Origin: Streptomyces mesophilus
GTDB taxonomy: Bacteria; Actinomycetota; Actinomycetes; Streptomycetales; Streptomycetaceae
Direction: 5' to 3'
Length of the DNA stretch: 64,000 nucleotides
Assembly: GCF_011044995.1 (NCBI RefSeq)
Contig: NZ_JAAKZW010000004.1
Location: 62,001-126,000, forward strand
Part shown: positions 50,892-58,775 of the stretch, piece by piece
How the letters are laid out: the number at the start of each line of letters is the position of its first letter
Position numbering within the stretch: position 1 is the stretch's first letter
Program-made: the position numbers and the translations under genes
The notes under the pieces: model-generated
Database searches by the model: none
Told to the model about the DNA's origin: nothing
What the model saw: only the letters and a program-made list of their open reading frames with translations

Positions 50892-51992
50892 TCAGCCCGC
50901 GGCCACCGCCGCGTGAGCCGCGGTCGGCGATCTGCCGCCGGGGTGTCGGTGGCGCCAGGTCCAGAACACGGCGCTGGAGACCACGGCCCAGGCACCGAGC
51001 ACGAGGTAGGGGAATACGTGCTGGTGGCCGGCGAAGTAGACGGCCGTGTGCTGGGCGTTGACGGAGGCGCCCGGTGGCAGCCACTGGCCGAGGATGCCCA
51101 GCGGAGACGGGAGGAGGGGCCAGGAGACGGCCCCGCCCGACGAGGGGTTGCCGATCAGCACCATCAGGCCCCACGTCGGGATCATCGCCCACCTGCCGAA
51201 GAGGGTGTTGAACATCGTGAAGACCATGCCGGACGTGAACATCGTCAGCGCGAGGATCAGCCACGACTGCACAAAGGGCAGGTCCACCGCGTCGAGCAGC
51301 CAGTCCACGACGGCCGCGATGGTGAATCCGCCCAGGAGGGCGTAGGCGGCGGTGAAGCCGATGCGTTCCGTGGGGTTGAGATCGCGGGCATGCACGCTCA
51401 GTTGGATCGCGCCGACGAAGCCGATGATCACGGCCGCGAGCGAGATGTAGAAGATCGCGAGGCCGCGCGGGTCGCCGGGCTGCATCGGTTTGATGTCCCG
51501 CACGGTGACGGGCACGCCGACCTGCTTGCCGACCTTCGGCGCGGCCTGCTGGAGCAGTTGGGCCACGGAAGAGCCGGAGGCGCCGGCGACGTCGAGCGTC
51601 ACGCGGTCCCCGTTCCCGTGCTGCAGGACGGCGAAGACCCTCTGGTCGTCGACGGCCTCCCGCGCGGCCTTCCCGTCCGCATACGGCTTCAGCTCAAGGG
51701 ACGCATTGAGGGCCTTCTCCATACCGGCGACGAACTGTTCGCTCCGGCCGGAGTCCCAGGCACCCACGACCGCGGTGGGGATGTGGCGCGGAGTGGGGTT
51801 GGCCATGGAGTACGTATAGCTGCCGGCGAACAGGCCGGCAGCCGCGGCGAGGATGAACAGCAGCACGGTGGCCGGCAGGAACGGCCCTTCCTTGAAGCGC
51901 CGCCACCGCTCGGCGAAGGAGGGGACCCGGCCGTGCGCCCCATGGGGGTCGTGCGGGAGTTGCGGTCGTGAATTATGCGTGTTGCCTGCCAT
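50892..51992 (-). CDS. ABC-2-like/DUF3533-type membrane protein
   Basis: 366 residues from ATG 51992. A cytoplasmic N-terminus, helix 1 (ATVLLFILAAAAGLFAGSYTYSM), an extracytoplasmic domain (~65-185) and five more helices (GLAIFYISLAAVIIGFVGAIQ; FTAAYALLGGFTIAAVV; WLILALTMFTSGMVFTMFN; and two after it), ending in a short tail. The topology matches YhgE/Pip-like ABC-2 permease components. It starts 10 bp after the hemerythrin gene and is probably co-transcribed. Confidence 0.78.
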   Translation of the reverse strand: MAGNTHNSRPQLPHDPHGAHGRVPSFAERWRRFKEGPFLPATVLLFILAAAAGLFAGSYTYSMANPTPRHIPTAVVGAWDSGRSEQFVAGMEKALNASLELKPYADGKAAREAVDDQRVFAVLQHGNGDRVTLDVAGASGSSVAQLLQQAAPKVGKQVGVPVTVRDIKPMQPGDPRGLAIFYISLAAVIIGFVGAIQLSVHARDLNPTERIGFTAAYALLGGFTIAAVVDWLLDAVDLPFVQSWLILALTMFTSGMVFTMFNTLFGRWAMIPTWGLMVLIGNPSSGGAVSWPLLPSPLGILGQWLPPGASVNAQHTAVYFAGHQHVFPYLVLGAWAVVSSAVFWTWRHRHPGGRSPTAAHAAVAAG

Positions 51993-52002
51993 GCGGGGCG
52001 GA

Positions 52003-52509
52003 TCAGGCGTCCGGGCCGTCGGCCACGATGCGACGGACGTTGTCGACATCGCCGCTGCCGGCGTCCAGGTGCCGCTGCCGGGCCCGGATGAAGGACGCGC
52101 CGAGTTCGACGAGGCGTTCATGCGGGACGTTCTCCCGGGCCCCGTTGAGAATGGTCCGCTCCTCCTCGTCGATGTGGTGCGTGATCGCCTCGGAGAGCTT
52201 CTCCAGCTTCTCGTCCCAGTCCTCCGAGCCCACCACCGGCACCTCGAGCAGCGCCAGAAGCGCTTCGTTGCCCTCGGCGTGCTCCTTCACTCCGTGCTGG
52301 ACTTCTTCGTTGTCGATATCGCGGAAGCGCTTGAGCGCGGGGTAGACCTCTTCCTCCTCGGCCTCACCGTGCGCGATCAGCAGATCGGAGAATTCGCCGA
52401 GCGCCTTGCCGCGGTCCTCCTCGACGCTGCGCATGCGGCGGAACAGTTCCTCCATCCGCCGGTGGTCGTCGAGAATCAGCTCTACGGCGTCCTTCTTGTC
52501 AGTGGCCAC
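52003..52509 (-). CDS. Hemerythrin-domain protein
   Basis: 168 residues, GTG start with GAGGAG seven bases upstream. Diiron ligands are visible: His in LDDHRRMEELF, His/Glu in AHGEAEEEEVYPAL, His in GVKEHAEGNEALL, and His-His plus Glu in ITHHIDEEERTILNGARE. The protein should bind O2 or NO or act in oxidative-stress sensing in the cytoplasm. Confidence 0.93.
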   Translation of the reverse strand: MATDKKDAVELILDDHRRMEELFRRMRSVEEDRGKALGEFSDLLIAHGEAEEEEVYPALKRFRDIDNEEVQHGVKEHAEGNEALLALLEVPVVGSEDWDEKLEKLSEAITHHIDEEERTILNGARENVPHERLVELGASFIRARQRHLDAGSGDVDNVRRIVADGPDA

Positions 52510-52518
52510 GAGTTCTCC

Positions 52519-52671
52519 TCATGTCTGTTCCGAGGGCGTATCAGGCTGCCTGCGCGGGCCGGCCGGGGCTCGCGGCCGCACCAGCTTGTCCGGCGCTTGT
52601 GCCGCGCGCATCTGGAGTTCGGCGTAGCGGCTCAAGAGGGTGCGTACGAACTTCGGGTCGGGTATCAGCAC
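52519..52671 (-). CDS. DUF5133-like small protein (short form)
   Basis: 50 residues from GTG 52671, with AAGGAG seven bases upstream. The N-terminus (V/M)LIPDPKFVRTLLSRYAELQMRA matches the start of DUF5133 proteins (Streptomyces, usually ~70-80 residues), followed by a Pro/Arg-rich tail. It lies 9 bp before the hemerythrin gene on the same strand. The 233 bp between it and 52905 hold no other supported gene. Confidence 0.6.
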   Translation of the reverse strand: MLIPDPKFVRTLLSRYAELQMRAAQAPDKLVRPRAPAGPRRQPDTPSEQT

Positions 52672-52904
52672 GACGTTGCTCCTTCGGCGAGGGCGGGGGA
52701 CCGATGCCTCATTTGCCCCGATGTCGCCGGTGCACACAAAGATTCCCTCAGGGAAGGAGAGGGGCAGCTGGAATAAGGCGCCGCGTTCGGGGCACGGAAG
52801 CGAAGCCGGCGCAGGTGCCGGCGGGACCGAGGAGGAAGCCGAACCATGCGAACGATCAGGCGTACCAGGCACCTGTTGTACCGGGCCGTGTGTCTGTCCC
52901 GCCC

Positions 52905-54335
52905 TCAGCTGTAGGAGCCCCAACGGCGTCCCAGGGTGTCGTACATGTAGCGGGGCAGTCCGTCGATGGCGCTGGTGCGGAACGGGCGGCCGTCGTCGTC
53001 GATGCGGACGGTGCCCTTGCGGCCCTGGGAGGACCAGTCCAGCTCCAGGTACCAGCGGCAGTCGCACGAGGTGGTTCCGGCCGTGACCAGCAGCACCTCG
53101 GGGTCCTTCGCCGAGACGCGGTAGGGCATCCGTACGGCCGGGATCGGCGTGCCGGAGTCGCTTCCGGCGACCGCGCGGGCGAGGGGGCGGTCCTTGTCCA
53201 GGTCCACCGCGAAGTACCGGGGAGTGAGCGCCCCGCCGCACCCCTGGTCCATGGCGTAGGCGTTGCCCTCGGCCGGCTCCGTACGGCCGACCACGCGCAC
53301 GCGCAGCGCCTCGAGGACGACAGCCGTGTCGCTGCGTCCCTGGACCGACAGCTGTACGAGCGTCTCGCCGCCGTGCACCGCGCTCTGTGCCGCCGCCCAG
53401 GGCGCCGCGTCCTGCGGGGCCGGGGGAGGAGGAACCTGGCTCGGCGGCTTGGCGATGACGTAGTCGTGACCGCAACCGAGCTTCCACGCCTGGGAGTTGA
53501 CGGACCAGGTCAGCGGCAGCCCGACGGGCTGTTCGCCGCGGGGCGGGGCGGATGTCGCGCCGGACGGACGGGAGGTGCCCGGCTTCGCCTTCGCGGTGGG
53601 GGACCCGGAAGGCGGCTCGGTGCTGGGGGTGTTGCTCGGGGCGGGTGAGGAGCCCCGTTGCCCGGGGGCCGTGGCCCGCGCCGTATCGGCGACCCGGTCA
53701 GGACCGTCGGCGGAGGCCTGCCGTCCGTCCGGCAGCGTGGAGAAAGACCCGAGCGTCGCCAATACGGCGCAGACGGCGGCGAGTCCGACTGCGAGACGTC
53801 TGCGGCGGTACCAGGGGCGGGACGGGTGCGAGGGCGTGGTGGCGCCGGGCGGTCGGGGCGCAGATTCCGTTTCGGCGACCGGGCTGCTGCCGTTGGACTG
53901 CGGTGCTGTGTCGGGCGTGGCGACCGGGCCGCCGTCGGGCTTGAGCTCCACGGCTGGTGTGGCGTTGCCCGCCACCGCGATGTTCGGCCCTTCCCCTCCC
54001 TCGTTTCCGGCTTCCGCCGCCCCGGCATCGGGCGCGCTCTGCTCCACCTCTGCCGTGGGAGGCCGACGGCGGGCTGCCACCGCCTGGAGCCAACGGCGGT
54101 GAAGTTCCAGGCGTTGCTCCGAGGTCGCCCCGCACAGGTTCGCGAACCGTTCCACGGGGGCGAAGTCGAGCGGCACCGTATCGCCCGCGCAATAGCGGTG
54201 CAGGGTCGAGGTGTTCATGCCCAGACGGCGGGCCAGCGAGCCGTAGCTGCGGTCCGTGCGCTCCTTCAACGCCCGCAGCAGCGCCGCGAACTCGGCCACC
54301 TCGTCGATGCCGTCGCCGTCGCCCTGTGCCGCCAC
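52905..54335 (-). CDS. XRE-type HTH protein with transmembrane helix and extracytoplasmic domain
   Basis: 476 residues from GTG 54335 (GGGGGA upstream). An N-terminal helix-turn-helix (~8-65; FAALLRALKERTDRSYGSLARRLGMNTSTLHRYCAG) is followed by a linker, one membrane helix (~175-195; RRLAVGLAAVCAVLATLGS), a Pro/Ser/Thr-rich spacer, and a C-terminal extracytoplasmic domain (~275-475) with four Cys (GCGHDYV, QGCGG, CDCRWYLELDW). It resembles RodZ/anti-sigma-like one-component membrane regulators common in Streptomyces. It is divergent from a secreted protein gene it may control. Confidence 0.85.
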   Translation of the reverse strand: MAAQGDGDGIDEVAEFAALLRALKERTDRSYGSLARRLGMNTSTLHRYCAGDTVPLDFAPVERFANLCGATSEQRLELHRRWLQAVAARRRPPTAEVEQSAPDAGAAEAGNEGGEGPNIAVAGNATPAVELKPDGGPVATPDTAPQSNGSSPVAETESAPRPPGATTPSHPSRPWYRRRRLAVGLAAVCAVLATLGSFSTLPDGRQASADGPDRVADTARATAPGQRGSSPAPSNTPSTEPPSGSPTAKAKPGTSRPSGATSAPPRGEQPVGLPLTWSVNSQAWKLGCGHDYVIAKPPSQVPPPPAPQDAAPWAAAQSAVHGGETLVQLSVQGRSDTAVVLEALRVRVVGRTEPAEGNAYAMDQGCGGALTPRYFAVDLDKDRPLARAVAGSDSGTPIPAVRMPYRVSAKDPEVLLVTAGTTSCDCRWYLELDWSSQGRKGTVRIDDDGRPFRTSAIDGLPRYMYDTLGRRWGSYS

Positions 54336-54583
54336 GGGGTCCCCCTGTCCTCGTACGACCTCACCCGGCCTGGGACGGCATCCCAGGCACCCGTATACCT
54401 GCACGTCAGATGGGCTGGGATGGTTCCACCGTGCCCGATCGGCCGTCGGCTGTTGCGCCGGGGTGCTGGGAAAGCTGATGCTCTTGGTGTCGCACCGGCC
54501 AGGCCCGGGCCGACCAGCCGGCCTCGCCGCGGCTCTCATGTCCACGCACCGATGTCCACGCACTCATGCACGGGGGAACATCC

Positions 54584-55207
54584 ATGTCCATGCACATCCG
54601 AACCAGCGCCTGTGCCGCACTCGCCGTCGCCGCACTCGCCGCGGGCACGGTCCTCACGGCGCCGGTCGCCGGCGCCACTTCGAAGGCCGCCGCGCCCAAG
54701 TTCCTGTCGGCCTCCCAGCTGCCGCCGCACCCGACGTCGTCCTGGACCGCCGGTCCGGTCACCGAAGGGTTCCCGGAGGAACTCGGCTTCTGCGTGAGCA
54801 CGGAGGGCGTGCTCGACTACGACTACCGCTACCGGCAGTTCTGGACCGACCTGGACGCGGGCGCCGTGCAGTTGACCGTCGTGACGGACTCCGCCGCCCA
54901 CGCCAAAGCCCTGGCGAAGCACTACGACGACCTGATCCGCACCTGCGCCACACGGATCGAGCAGTCCTCGCCCGATGTCGAGGCCGAGGGCCGCAACTAC
55001 GGCAAGCTGCCGGTCGAGGAGGGCGCACGCGTCCGCGGCCTGCACACCGAGACGTCCTGGGGCGCCACCGACATCGCCCTGCTGTCGGTCGGGCGGGACG
55101 GCCGGACCGTCACCGTCGTGAAGTGGGGTCAGATGGGGGGCTTCAAGGACGCACCGGTGGCCGCCTTCAAGAAGACCACGACCACGGCCGTCAACAAGCT
55201 CTACTGA
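54584..55207 (+). CDS. Secreted protein of unknown function (sensor-domain-like)
   Basis: 207 residues from ATG 54584 (GGGGGA six bases upstream); an earlier ATG at 54566 is possible. Signal peptide ACAALAVAALAAGTVLTAPVAGA, then a compact domain with FLSASQLPPHPTSSWTAGPVTEGFPEELGFCVS and two Cys (FCVS, RTCATRIE) likely in a disulfide. Streptomyces have many secreted proteins of this pattern, sometimes fused to kinases as sensor modules. A strong terminator follows 28 bp after the stop. Confidence 0.8.
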   Translation: MSMHIRTSACAALAVAALAAGTVLTAPVAGATSKAAAPKFLSASQLPPHPTSSWTAGPVTEGFPEELGFCVSTEGVLDYDYRYRQFWTDLDAGAVQLTVVTDSAAHAKALAKHYDDLIRTCATRIEQSSPDVEAEGRNYGKLPVEEGARVRGLHTETSWGATDIALLSVGRDGRTVTVVKWGQMGGFKDAPVAAFKKTTTTAVNKLY

Positions 55208-55235
55208 CCGACCGGCCACCTCAAAGGGAGGCCGC

Positions 55236-55276
55236 GGGGCCGTCCGTCCGCCACGGGGGAGCGGAAGGACGGCCCC
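55236..55276 (+). terminator. Terminator after the secreted protein gene
   Basis: 16-bp inverted repeat with one mismatch (55236-55251 with 55261-55276) and 9-nt loop. Confidence 0.8.
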
Positions 55277-55428
55277 ATTGCGGTGCGCCGGCGCCGGTGC
55301 ACCGGATCTCCTGGACCGTGGCGACGCCTGATCCCTTCTGCATTCCACCGCCCCCGATCTGCGTTCCACCGCCTTGAGGAATTTGCTTCCGCTCCGTTTC
55401 GCGGGTCATGCAGTTGGTCACCCGAGTC

Positions 55429-55450
55429 GCAACCCCGGCTTCGGGGTTGC
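55429..55450 (+). terminator. Second hairpin in the gap before the CBS gene
   Basis: Nine-base perfect inverted repeat GCAACCCCG / CGGGGTTGC around GCTT, about 40 bp before the CBS gene. It could be a leader hairpin or part of a terminator. Confidence 0.45.
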
Positions 55451-55490
55451 CGCAACTGACCGACCCTTCCGAGAGGAACGGTGATCCGCC

Positions 55491-55913
55491 ATGCCCACCA
55501 CGACAGCCCGAGAGATCATGACCGCAGGCGCCGAGTGCGTACAGGCCCACGACAACGCCTTGGACGCGGCCCGCAAGATGAAGGATCTGGGCGTGGGCGC
55601 GCTGCCGATCTGCGGAGAGAACAACCGGCTCGTCGGGGTCGTGACCGACCGGGACATCGTGGTGGGCGTCCTCGGCAACGGCCTTGATCCGGCAGAGGTG
55701 GAGATGGGCACCCTGGCCCAGGGCGAAGCCGTGACCATCGGCGCGGACGACGGCGCGGACGAGATCTTCTCCACCATGACCCGGCACAAGGTCCGACGCC
55801 TGCCGGTGATCGACGGTACGGATCTGGTGGGCATGGTCGCGCTCGCGGACGCCGCGCGAGCGCTGGACGACCCCGCAGCCGGTCGCCTGATCGAGGCCCT
55901 GTCGACCGACTGA
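55491..55913 (+). CDS. CBS-domain pair protein
   Basis: 140 residues made of two CBS motifs: TAREIMTAGAECVQAHDNALDAARKMKDLGVGALPICGENNRLVGVVTDRDIVVGVL (~3-60) and AVTIGADDGADEIFSTMTRHKVRRLPVIDGTDLVGMVALADAARAL (~75-125). Such free CBS pairs bind adenylates and are stress/hibernation-type regulators in actinobacteria. GAGG lies 12 bases upstream. Confidence 0.93.
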   Translation: MPTTTAREIMTAGAECVQAHDNALDAARKMKDLGVGALPICGENNRLVGVVTDRDIVVGVLGNGLDPAEVEMGTLAQGEAVTIGADDGADEIFSTMTRHKVRRLPVIDGTDLVGMVALADAARALDDPAAGRLIEALSTD

Positions 55914-56041
55914 GCCTGCGCCGATCACCCGAGCTCGCCGTGACCTGCTGAGGCGGTGTGCTGGTGCACCGCGGCACGCCGGGCGAACGCGCCGGGCGAA
56001 CAAATCGTGCCGGCCGGGCCCTGAGGGGGTACAAGTCGATC

Positions 56042-56299
56042 ATGCAGACTCATCACGACATCACGGTCCTCGCCGCATCCAGCACAGCTCCGCTGCTGTT
56101 GATCATCGTGGGCGTCATCCTGGTCCTGGCGCTGCTCGGCATGTTCGTCATGGGGCAGCGCCGCGCCGCCCGGCGCAGGCGCAGTCTGCCGGGCACCTCG
56201 CCCGGCCACAGCCCGGGCTCCGCCGACCGCCAGGCACAGCGCGGCGACGGCTGGCAGACGCCGGACGACGACCCGGACCAGGGCAACCCCCACCGCTGA
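56042..56299 (+). CDS. DUF6479-like small membrane protein
   Basis: 85 residues from ATG 56042. One helix (APLLLIIVGVILVLALLGMFVM) is followed by an Arg cluster and a polar tail ending GDGWQTPDDDPDQGNPHR. This layout fits the small Streptomyces family DUF6479. Function unknown. Confidence 0.7.
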   Translation: MQTHHDITVLAASSTAPLLLIIVGVILVLALLGMFVMGQRRAARRRRSLPGTSPGHSPGSADRQAQRGDGWQTPDDDPDQGNPHR

Positions 56300-56496
56300 T
56301 CCCCCTCCGCCGGCGCCGTGAACGTCGCCTACCAGGTGTGATCACCGGGGCCGAGTCAACCCAGCGCAGGAATCTCGATCGCCGGGGAGTTGTGCATTCC
56401 GGGCGCCAAATGTCTGGAACTACTGCGCACTCCACGCTGCGCTGTCTGCTCACCGAAATCCCGCCGCGTCTGCGTTCGGCCGGCGTCGCGGCCCGG

Positions 56497-57897
56497 TTAT
56501 CGTGTGCCACCGTTTCTCCGACAGTCGGGCAGTGCGCGGATGTCCTCGCCCAGTTCGGGCGCGGAGATTTCGTGCCCACGGTCGAAGCTCTTGAGTATGA
56601 CGGAGTCTGATTCTTTGTCGGTCCGGCAGGCGTAGCAAAGTTCCATCCGCAGGCACTGTGGGCACAGGCGACTCGCCACGAAAGGTGACAGGGCACAGGG
56701 GCCCTCAGGGCTCAAGGCGTAGAACGTGTCGTTGGCGACGGGGTCTTCCCAGGTGAAGTTCTGGTATTCGGAATCCGGGTGGTCCCCCATCACTCGCTGC
56801 GCAACCACGTCAAAGGTTTCCGTCCGCGGTCGGTACGCGCAGAAATCGATGAGCAGCCAGGGGAAATCACTGAGGAATTGAGCCTTCTGAAGGGCCCTCT
56901 CCAGGTGTGGCGAGTACTCGGTGACCCGCAGCCGGGCCTCCTCCATGCTGCGGGGCTTGTCGCCGTGGGATGCGCGATTTCGCTCATCGCGCAGGACCTT
57001 GAGGTCCTGGAGGATCCCGTTGTTGTCGGCCTGGCTCTGGAATGCGTCCGAGAGGCCTGGGACCAGCTCGGGCTGAGCGGTGGCCAGGGGCTGGATGTGA
57101 GCCGTGAGCCAGTTCGTCCAGGTACCGAATGTGGCGCCTGTGTTGCTGAGGAGTGTGTTGCGCAGTGCCGAGAGGGCGCGGAGTTCCAGAGCTTCGGGAA
57201 GCTCAACCCCGCTGTTTTGGATCTTGCCGAGACACTGCCGTTGTAGTGGTGCGGCTGCAGTTGCGCTGAGGGTGATGGCCAAGATCTCGGCAGTCTCCAA
57301 CAGCGCCTGGTACTGGTCCGTGGGGGAATGCGCTCGCTGCAATGCGTGCACGGCCCGGGCCAGCGGATGCGGCAAGGAGTTCCGCGCGTTCATCAGCACC
57401 GGTGAGGAGGACAGGGGGACACGGGTGGCAGATTGCTGGTGGACACTGCGAGGCCTGCCTGAGCGTGTTGGCCCGGAAGCCCGACCAGAGCGTGGCGGTC
57501 GTGGTGAGGCGGCGGTGTCAGGTGGCGCCGGGGGCGCGTGATGGGGCCGTGGTACGCCAGGGGGCTCCCTGAGCGGTGCCCGTGCCGGGGTGAGCGGTTG
57601 ACTCGCCTGCTGCAGCCGACGCCATCGCCACCGCCTAATGTGCAATCGGATCCAGGCCGGGGCTACACCGAAGGCGGCAACGAAGAAGATCACAGCAAGC
57701 ATCGTGTCCAGCCACGTGGGCAGGGGGCTGGGTTCCTTGCTGGTCGGGATGGCGGCCGCTGCCATCAGTCCCCAACCGAGACTCATCCAGAATGCCCAGT
57801 CCCGGTGCAACGGGGCGTCGTACAGCCGGAGCACCGAGTTGCGTCGTCTCGGAGCAGGCTGCGGCGGAGGGTTCGATGCCCCGGATTGACCGTCCAT
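56497..57897 (-). CDS. Membrane protein with HEPN-like helical region and C-terminal zinc-ribbon-like motif
   Basis: 466 residues from ATG 57897 (an ATG/alternative start at 57927 adds ten). Two helices (~35-85), a Pro-rich linker, then a long helical region (~165-360) containing LKVLRDERNRASHGDKP, like the RN...H motif of HEPN/DUF4145 domains. The C-terminus has LCPQCLRMELCYACRTDKE, a four-Cys candidate metal site. It reads away from the DoxX gene, so it is not part of the VMAP operon, but proximity to a predicted conflict system makes the HEPN resemblance notable. Confidence 0.6.
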   Translation of the reverse strand: MDGQSGASNPPPQPAPRRRNSVLRLYDAPLHRDWAFWMSLGWGLMAAAAIPTSKEPSPLPTWLDTMLAVIFFVAAFGVAPAWIRLHIRRWRWRRLQQASQPLTPARAPLREPPGVPRPHHAPPAPPDTAASPRPPRSGRASGPTRSGRPRSVHQQSATRVPLSSSPVLMNARNSLPHPLARAVHALQRAHSPTDQYQALLETAEILAITLSATAAAPLQRQCLGKIQNSGVELPEALELRALSALRNTLLSNTGATFGTWTNWLTAHIQPLATAQPELVPGLSDAFQSQADNNGILQDLKVLRDERNRASHGDKPRSMEEARLRVTEYSPHLERALQKAQFLSDFPWLLIDFCAYRPRTETFDVVAQRVMGDHPDSEYQNFTWEDPVANDTFYALSPEGPCALSPFVASRLCPQCLRMELCYACRTDKESDSVILKSFDRGHEISAPELGEDIRALPDCRRNGGTR

Positions 57898-58006
57898 ATG
57901 CGTATGGTGCCTGCGCGCTGTGCGCACAACTAGCGGTGGGTAACTAGTAGTTGATGCAAGTTGCGCATGGGGGCTTAACAGTGGGCGTGTACGGAGTTCT
58001 TGTCAG

Positions 58007-58031
58007 CAGCGTGATCGGGGAGATCACGCTG
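58007..58031 (-). terminator. Hairpin downstream of DoxX gene
   Basis: Ten-base perfect inverted repeat CAGCGTGATC / GATCACGCTG with loop GGGGA, 114 bp after the DoxX stop. The remainder of the 247-bp gap (57898-58144) has no supported gene; a small AACTA-G-TAGTT palindrome at 57942-57952 sits ~45 bp before the HEPN-like gene. Confidence 0.55.
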
Positions 58032-58144
58032 GGTGCGGACGGTCAACGTGCAGGGCGGTAGCTGTCGTCCGGGCCTTCGTGTCGCGTTTCCTGCGGCGGT
58101 GCACGATGTGGAGTCTTCAAAGGGCGGGGCGCGCCGGCGCGGCA

Positions 58145-58567
58145 TCATGTTCGTGCGCCGGGTACGCCATGTCGTTCGCACTGAGAGTGTCCTGCCCGTG
58201 AACAGCGGGTGTGGAAAGTCCTCTGGGCGAAGGCGAGCGCCCCGGTAGCAACGACGGGGGCCAAGTACAGGAACGGGAACACAACGGTCTTGTAGGAGCG
58301 TGCGCGCAGGATCGTGACGATTGCGCCGAGGAAGTAGAGAATGAGCCCGGTCGCCGCCGCCACCCCGAGAACGGGGAAGGACAGGCCCACCAACAGGCCG
58401 GACGCGCCCAGCAGCTTGAGGACCGCAAGCGGCGTCCACCACGAACGCGGCACGCCGTACTCCTGCAAGGGTCCGACGACGAAGGCCGCGCCTCGCAACA
58501 AAGAGATGCCGGAGAAGCCGACCCACAGGACGGTCGGGACGGTGACGACGGCGGTGGTGGTGGACAT
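58145..58567 (-). CDS. DoxX-family membrane protein
   Basis: 140 residues from ATG 58567 (AGGGAG five bases upstream). Four helices with the DoxX pattern: VPTVLWVGFSGISLLRGAAFVVGPLQEYGVPRSWWTPLAVLKLLGASGLLVGLSFPVLGVAAATGLILYFLGAIVTILRA. The last ~20 residues (TRCSRAGHSQCERHGVPGART) extend beyond the usual family length. The role is unknown; relatives act in redox or sulfur metabolism. Confidence 0.85.
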   Translation of the reverse strand: MSTTTAVVTVPTVLWVGFSGISLLRGAAFVVGPLQEYGVPRSWWTPLAVLKLLGASGLLVGLSFPVLGVAAATGLILYFLGAIVTILRARSYKTVVFPFLYLAPVVATGALAFAQRTFHTRCSRAGHSQCERHGVPGART

Positions 58568-58775
58568 GGGGACTCCCTGACGGTTGTGGCTGTGGGCTGG
58601 TGCCGCGTCTGCGGCATGGCCCATCACAGACTGCGCTCGCCGAAGATCCCAGCGCGATGGGACACAATGGGACCTGGGCAACGGAGCTGACCAGCACAAA
58701 CGTCGTCCGCACAAAGAGCTGGCCCGTGGGACATGGCGGTACGATGAAATGTGGCCGCGCACCGCGGTAGCCGGG

